Shown here piece after piece: positions 60,774-64,000 of a stretch of 64,000 bases of DNA. Each line of letters starts with the position of its first letter. Position 1 is the stretch's first letter. Source of the DNA: Mycolicibacterium duvalii (GTDB lineage Bacteria > Actinomycetota > Actinomycetes > Mycobacteriales > Mycobacteriaceae); contig NZ_AP022563.1 of the NCBI RefSeq assembly GCF_010726645.1, forward strand, positions 682,001 through 746,000, read 5' to 3'. The position numbers and the translations under genes are program-made. The notes beneath the pieces are model-generated. The model was not told the DNA's origin. It searched no databases and saw only the letters and a program-made list of their open reading frames with translations.

Positions 60774-61861
60774 GGCGGGCGCTGGCGCAGCTGGCGGTGC
60801 GGCGGGCCCACGTGCTGATCGTGGAGGTGCCCGGGCACTGGAGCACCCGCGCTGCGCTACAACGACGTCTATCGACCCGCGGCTGGCGGGAGGCGACCGC
60901 CCCGGCCGACGCCGACGTCCTCGCGGTGTGCGGAGCGCCCGGCCCCGAACTGTCCGAACTGATCGACGCGGTGTGGGAGCAGCTGCCCGGTCCTCGGTGC
61001 CGCATCGACGTCGCCGAAGCCAGTCACGTCGATGCGGCTCTGGACCGCGCCACCGCCGAGTTGCTGGGCAGCGCCGAACAGCGCCGTGACGCCCGGAACC
61101 GGCTGCAGCGTCCCGACCTCGGCGACGCGAACGAGGACCACGAGGACATGGACCACGAGGACATGGATCACGGCGACATGGAGATGGCGCCGGAAGGCAT
61201 CCCGCTCGCCCAGGGCGACGATGACCGCGACGGGCTGGAGATGGACGTGCTGCATGTCCGGCTGGGTCCCGTGCTCTCCCACTGGCCGGCGGGTCTGGTG
61301 CTGCGCTGCACCCTCAGCGGTGACGTCGTGACCGCCGCCGATGGCTGGGTCGTCGACGGCATCGCCCGCAGCCCCGTGGCCGGTGCAGCCGGCCTGAACA
61401 CTGCCGCGCGCCAGTGTGACCATCTCGACGATCTCTTCGCCCTGGCCGGCATGCCCCGCGACGCCGCCGCCGCGCGACGCTGCCGTGATCTGTTGCTCGA
61501 CGAGCACGGCGACGACACCGCGGCGCGGCTGCTGTCGGAGATGCACCGCAGGGTGCGGCGGTCCCGGCCGCTCCGGTGGGTGTTACGCGACATCGCACCG
61601 TTGACGGCGGACTATCTCGAGGCGCGGGGGTTGCCGGCCGACCTTGCCGGCGACACCCACACCCGGATGCTGACCCGGCTTCGGATCACCGCCGAGCATG
61701 CCTCGCACCGAACGCCGGCCACCGCGTCGACGGTGGAGCCTCAGCGTCTTCTCGAGGTGCTGCCCGAGATGGTGCGGGGCCTGGACCTGGCCACTGCGCG
61801 ACTGGCCGTCGCCGGTCTGGGCGTCGAGACGGCGGTGCCAGCCGAGGCCGGTGCGTCATGA
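60764..61861 (+). CDS. Divergent NuoB/NuoD-like fusion protein
   Basis: 365 residues. Residues 15-100 (HVLIVEVPG, ADVLAVCGAPGPEL, WEQLPGPRCRIDV) loosely resemble NuoB but lack its CxxE, CxxxC iron-sulfur cysteines. A His/Asp/Met-rich segment (122-141) follows. Residues 145-365 (DDDRDGLEMDVLHVRLGPVL, HWPAGLVLRCTLSGDVV, then PLRWVLRDI) loosely resemble NuoD/49 kDa sequences, without its quinone-site His and Tyr motifs. No NuoC part is seen. GTG 60764 is set by the overlap with nuoA; the stop overlaps nuoH (ATGA). It probably acts as the soluble connector of a membrane arm rather than as a redox subunit. The NuoB/NuoD relation is an inference from short similarities. Confidence 0.6.
   Translation: MGVRRALAQLAVRRAHVLIVEVPGHWSTRAALQRRLSTRGWREATAPADADVLAVCGAPGPELSELIDAVWEQLPGPRCRIDVAEASHVDAALDRATAELLGSAEQRRDARNRLQRPDLGDANEDHEDMDHEDMDHGDMEMAPEGIPLAQGDDDRDGLEMDVLHVRLGPVLSHWPAGLVLRCTLSGDVVTAADGWVVDGIARSPVAGAAGLNTAARQCDHLDDLFALAGMPRDAAAARRCRDLLLDEHGDDTAARLLSEMHRRVRRSRPLRWVLRDIAPLTADYLEARGLPADLAGDTHTRMLTRLRITAEHASHRTPATASTVEPQRLLEVLPEMVRGLDLATARLAVAGLGVETAVPAEAGAS
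61136..61180 (+). repeat. Three 15-base tandem repeats coding DHEDM
   Basis: GACCACGAGGACATG twice, then GATCACGGCGACATG: three in-frame copies giving DHEDM-DHEDM-DHGDM, a candidate metal-binding segment. Confidence 0.85.
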
Positions 61862-62790
61862 CGGCGGACCCGGTCACGCAGGTGCCTGCCGTGTGGGTGG
61901 TGGCCGCCGCGGCCCTGCTCGCCGCGTTCGGCTATTACGCCGCGGCGCTCGACGGGGGCATGAGCGTCCGTCGCACCGCGACCTCGGCGCTGTCGGCGCC
62001 GCTGCTGGAGACCGCACGGTTGCTGCGACAACGCCGCCGGGTCACCCCTGCGGCGGACCGGCTGCTGTGGCGCGTCGGGGGAGCGGGGCTGCTCGTCGTT
62101 GCACTGCTGATGATCACCGTGGTGCCGCTCGGGGCGTGGACGTTGTTCGACGTCGACGTCGGTGTCGTGTGGTTCAACGCGCTGGACGTCATGGTGTGGG
62201 CCTTGGTGTGGCTGGCCGGGTGGGGCGCAAATTCCGTCTACTCCCTCGTCGGCGGCTACCGGTTCCTGGCGCAGGCCCTCGGCTACGAGCTGCCGTTGAT
62301 GTTCGCCCTGGTGGCACCGGTGATCGCCGCGCAAAGCCTGCACGTCGGCACCGTCGCGGCCGCCCAGCAGGGGCTCTGGTTCGCGGTGTGGATGCCGGTC
62401 GCGTTCGGCGTGTACTGCCTGACCGTGGCCGGCTTCTCGGTGTGGGGCCCGATGGCGGCGGCGTTGGGTGCCGACGTCGCCGGGGGCGCCGGCGCCGAAC
62501 TCTCCGGTGTGGACCGGCTGCTGTTCGCCGCCGGCCGTTACGCGCTGCTCGCCGCGGGCGCCGCGTTCGCAGTCCCGCTGTTTCTGGGTGGCGGAGCCGG
62601 ACCGGCGTTGCCAGGCTGGCTGTGGGTGATCGTGAAAACTCTTGCGCTGCTGACTGTTCTGGTCTGGGTGCGGCGACGCATCCCGTTGCTGCGGCCGGAC
62701 AAGTTCATGGAGTTCGGATGGCTGGTGCTGCTGCCCCTGGTGCTGGTGCAGGACCTGGTGGTCGCCGCCGTCGCTGTGGGGAGGAGTTGA
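61858..62790 (+). CDS. NADH-quinone oxidoreductase subunit H-like (NuoH)
   Basis: 310 residues, about eight membrane helices. GWGANSVYSLVGGYRFLAQA (about 121-140) and YELPLM match the NuoH core that reaches the quinone cavity. LLRPDKFMEFGWLVLLPLVL near the end matches the last helices. The conserved cytoplasmic loop PFDxxEAExELVxGxxxEYSG is here PMAAALGADVAGGAGAELSG, so most acidic quinone-loop residues are missing while ELSG stays. The ATG overlaps the previous stop. NuoI, expected next, is absent. Confidence 0.88.
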   Translation: MTADPVTQVPAVWVVAAAALLAAFGYYAAALDGGMSVRRTATSALSAPLLETARLLRQRRRVTPAADRLLWRVGGAGLLVVALLMITVVPLGAWTLFDVDVGVVWFNALDVMVWALVWLAGWGANSVYSLVGGYRFLAQALGYELPLMFALVAPVIAAQSLHVGTVAAAQQGLWFAVWMPVAFGVYCLTVAGFSVWGPMAAALGADVAGGAGAELSGVDRLLFAAGRYALLAAGAAFAVPLFLGGGAGPALPGWLWVIVKTLALLTVLVWVRRRIPLLRPDKFMEFGWLVLLPLVLVQDLVVAAVAVGRS

Positions 62791-62791
62791 G

Positions 62792-63364
62792 ATGAGCGTC
62801 GACGTGTCCGACATCGTCTTCTGGGTGACCGCGGTCATCGCGGTGGCCGCCGGCGCCGCCGTGTTCATCGTCGACTCGATGGCGCGCGCCACCTATGCGC
62901 TGGCGGCGTCGTTCGTCGCGGTCGGAGTCGCGGTGCTGTTGCTGCAGCAGAACTACGTCGGGGTCATCGTCATCTTGATGATGGTCATGGAGATGGCCGT
63001 GATGGCCGTCTACATGGTCATGTTCATGGGAATGAACCCGGCGCTGATGCCGATGAGCATGGTGCACGGCAAGCTGCTGTCCCTGGGCATCGCGATCGGC
63101 ACCTTCGTGGCACTGGCGATTGGCATCCTGCTTGTCGACTGGCCGCAGCGCCGGGGTTCGCCGCCGGCCGACGTCACCGCCGCGCTCGGCGATGCGCTGA
63201 TGGGTCCCAAGATGCTGGCGATGGTGGTGATTAGCCCGGTGATGGTCGCGACCATCGTCGGCGGGGTGGTGCTCGCCACCCGGCGCACCCGCTACGACCG
63301 GTTCGGTGACGACCTCAAACAGCGTCCCGCGCGTGATCCGCAGCCTGGCGGTGTGGGCCGATGA
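62792..63364 (+). CDS. NADH-quinone oxidoreductase subunit J-like (NuoJ)
   Basis: 190 residues, five membrane helices. RATYALAASFVAVGVAVLLL and LQQNYVGVIVI match NuoJ. The third helix is unusually methionine-rich: 12 Met in 29 residues (ILMMVMEMAVMAVYMVMFMG and onward). The C-terminal tail is basic and soluble. GGGGAGGAG (62779-62787) lies 4 bases before the ATG. It directly follows NuoH with no NuoI between, and it overlaps NuoK by 4 bases. Confidence 0.9.
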   Translation: MSVDVSDIVFWVTAVIAVAAGAAVFIVDSMARATYALAASFVAVGVAVLLLQQNYVGVIVILMMVMEMAVMAVYMVMFMGMNPALMPMSMVHGKLLSLGIAIGTFVALAIGILLVDWPQRRGSPPADVTAALGDALMGPKMLAMVVISPVMVATIVGGVVLATRRTRYDRFGDDLKQRPARDPQPGGVGR

Positions 63365-63663
63365 CGCTGCAGACGATTCTGCTCGTGGCCGCGGCCGTGT
63401 TCTGCGTCGGCCTCTACGGAGCGTTGTCCCAGCAGGTCGTCGTGATGGTGATGATGGGTCTGGAGTTGATGATCAACGCCGTCATCCTCGCCGCCGCGGC
63501 GTTCTGGTGGTTTCTGGCCCCCGACCCAACCGGTCAGGTGCTGCTGATGGTGATCATCGCGGCGATGACTGTCGAGATGGCGATGGGTTTCGCGGTCGCT
63601 ACGCTGCTGCACCGCGACCGGCAGGCCGACATGACCGACATGGCCACGGATCTGTCGGGCTGA
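63361..63663 (+). CDS. NADH-quinone oxidoreductase subunit K-like (NuoK)
   Basis: 100 residues, three helices. Both buried glutamates needed for proton movement are kept: Glu35 in MMGLELMINAV and Glu72 in MTVEMAMGFAV. ALSQQVVVMVMMGLELMINA is the NuoK/MnhC signature. The length is normal. NuoL starts 5 bases after its stop. Kept proton residues indicate a working ion-conducting arm. Confidence 0.92.
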   Translation: MTLQTILLVAAAVFCVGLYGALSQQVVVMVMMGLELMINAVILAAAAFWWFLAPDPTGQVLLMVIIAAMTVEMAMGFAVATLLHRDRQADMTDMATDLSG

Positions 63664-63668
63664 CCACG

Positions 63669-64000
63669 ATGTCATCAATCGGGCAATGGTCGCTGTGGGC
63701 GCTGCTGTGTCTCCCGGCCGTCGCGGGTGCCGGACTGTTGCTCGCCCATCTGGGCCGGCCGGGTGCCGAGCGGGTCCCCGCGGCGGTCTCGATCGCGGTG
63801 TCGACGGCGGTGAGCGCGTTGGCGGTCGTGGTGGCCGTGACCCGGCCGGCGGTGAGCGCGCCGTTCATCGCGGGGGCCGACTTCGCGGTGCGCGTCGACG
63901 GCCTGGCCGCGGTCGTCGTACCGGCAGTCGCGGTGACGACGTTGCTGGTGCTGATCTTCGCCGCAGGTGACCGCGCCGTGGCGGGCGGCCGATTTCACGG
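63669..64000 (+). CDS. NADH-quinone oxidoreductase subunit L-like (NuoL), N-terminal part
   Basis: Open to the right edge of the window, 110 residues visible. It starts MSSIGQWSLWALLCLPAVAG, then two more hydrophobic segments separated by a GADFAVRVDGLAAVVVP loop, which matches the NuoL/MrpA N-terminus (F.. VDGLS...). Translation from ATG 63669 is in a frame without a stop. It continues the operon, and NuoM and NuoN are expected beyond the window. Confidence 0.85.
   Translation, partial: MSSIGQWSLWALLCLPAVAGAGLLLAHLGRPGAERVPAAVSIAVSTAVSALAVVVAVTRPAVSAPFIAGADFAVRVDGLAAVVVPAVAVTTLLVLIFAAGDRAVAGGRFH

Noticed and set aside
60764..61861. Calling the fusion protein a true NuoD
   Set aside because: Similarity is limited to short stretches and active residues are missing, so only 'NuoB/NuoD-like' is used.

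Overview
The window is a GC-rich, densely coding stretch of actinobacterial chromosome. Gene content and order point to a Mycobacteriaceae member outside the tuberculosis complex, probably a fast-growing Mycolicibacterium. From memory of the M. tuberculosis map, the core genes run collinear with Rv2455c down to Rv2406c (korAB, mobA, rpf, Rv2449c, valS, folC, ndk, rne, rplU-rpmA, obg, proB, nadE, rbsK, proA, MoxR/VWA pair, nadD, rsfS, gpgP, octT, degV, comEA, comEC, holA, rpsT, ATP-grasp/alpha-E/transglutaminase, Rv2407, Rv2406c). Many genes begin with GTG or TTG, and many are preceded by a bare TANNNT box 6-8 bases from the start codon, the mark of mycobacterial leaderless transcripts. No tRNA, rRNA, CRISPR or intact insertion sequence was seen.

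Region 1 (1-5200): the 3' part of korA, then korB and mobA, a gene-poor 0.9 kb stretch, and two tandem resuscitation-promoting-factor genes, each with a CRP-like palindrome upstream. Region 2 (5159-14665): an FAD monooxygenase, an S9 peptidase, an Rv2449c-type reductase, valS, folC, a DUF4233 membrane protein and ndk. Region 3 (14666-21274): RNase E with a long leader, ribosomal proteins L21 and L27, ObgE and ProB. Region 4 (21359-31324): an insertion relative to M. tuberculosis (13E12-type HNH protein, an unknown protein, a sirtuin and an isochorismatase-fold hydrolase) beside NAD synthetase, then a WS/DGAT, an enoyl-CoA hydratase, a ribokinase and ProA.

Region 5 (31339-43380): a MoxR/VWA pair, a large LuxR-type regulator broken by a one-base frameshift, a small ferredoxin-fold-like protein and a 2059-residue exported protein with three consecutive seven-bladed YVTN propellers. 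The last two share a near-identical operator/promoter arrangement, so they and the regulator probably form one small regulon. Region 6 (43398-51016): a RibD-type reductase, then nadD-rsfS-gpgP-octT-degV (NAD synthesis, ribosome silencing, methylglucose lipopolysaccharide synthesis), an SDR, and an acyl-CoA dehydrogenase pair in the position where M. tuberculosis has eis.

Region 7 (51130-59700): comEA-comEC-holA, rpsT, the ATP-grasp/alpha-E/transglutaminase operon, an RNase Z-like hydrolase and a CBS protein with a CRP-like site in its leader. Region 8 (59712-64000): a GNAT acetyltransferase followed by a compact, overlapping operon for a complex-I-like membrane arm (NuoA, a divergent NuoB/NuoD-like fusion, NuoH, NuoJ, NuoK, NuoL, running off the end). 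It has no NuoC, E, F, G or I, and several quinone-site features look lost. This operon is the most unusual system in the window.
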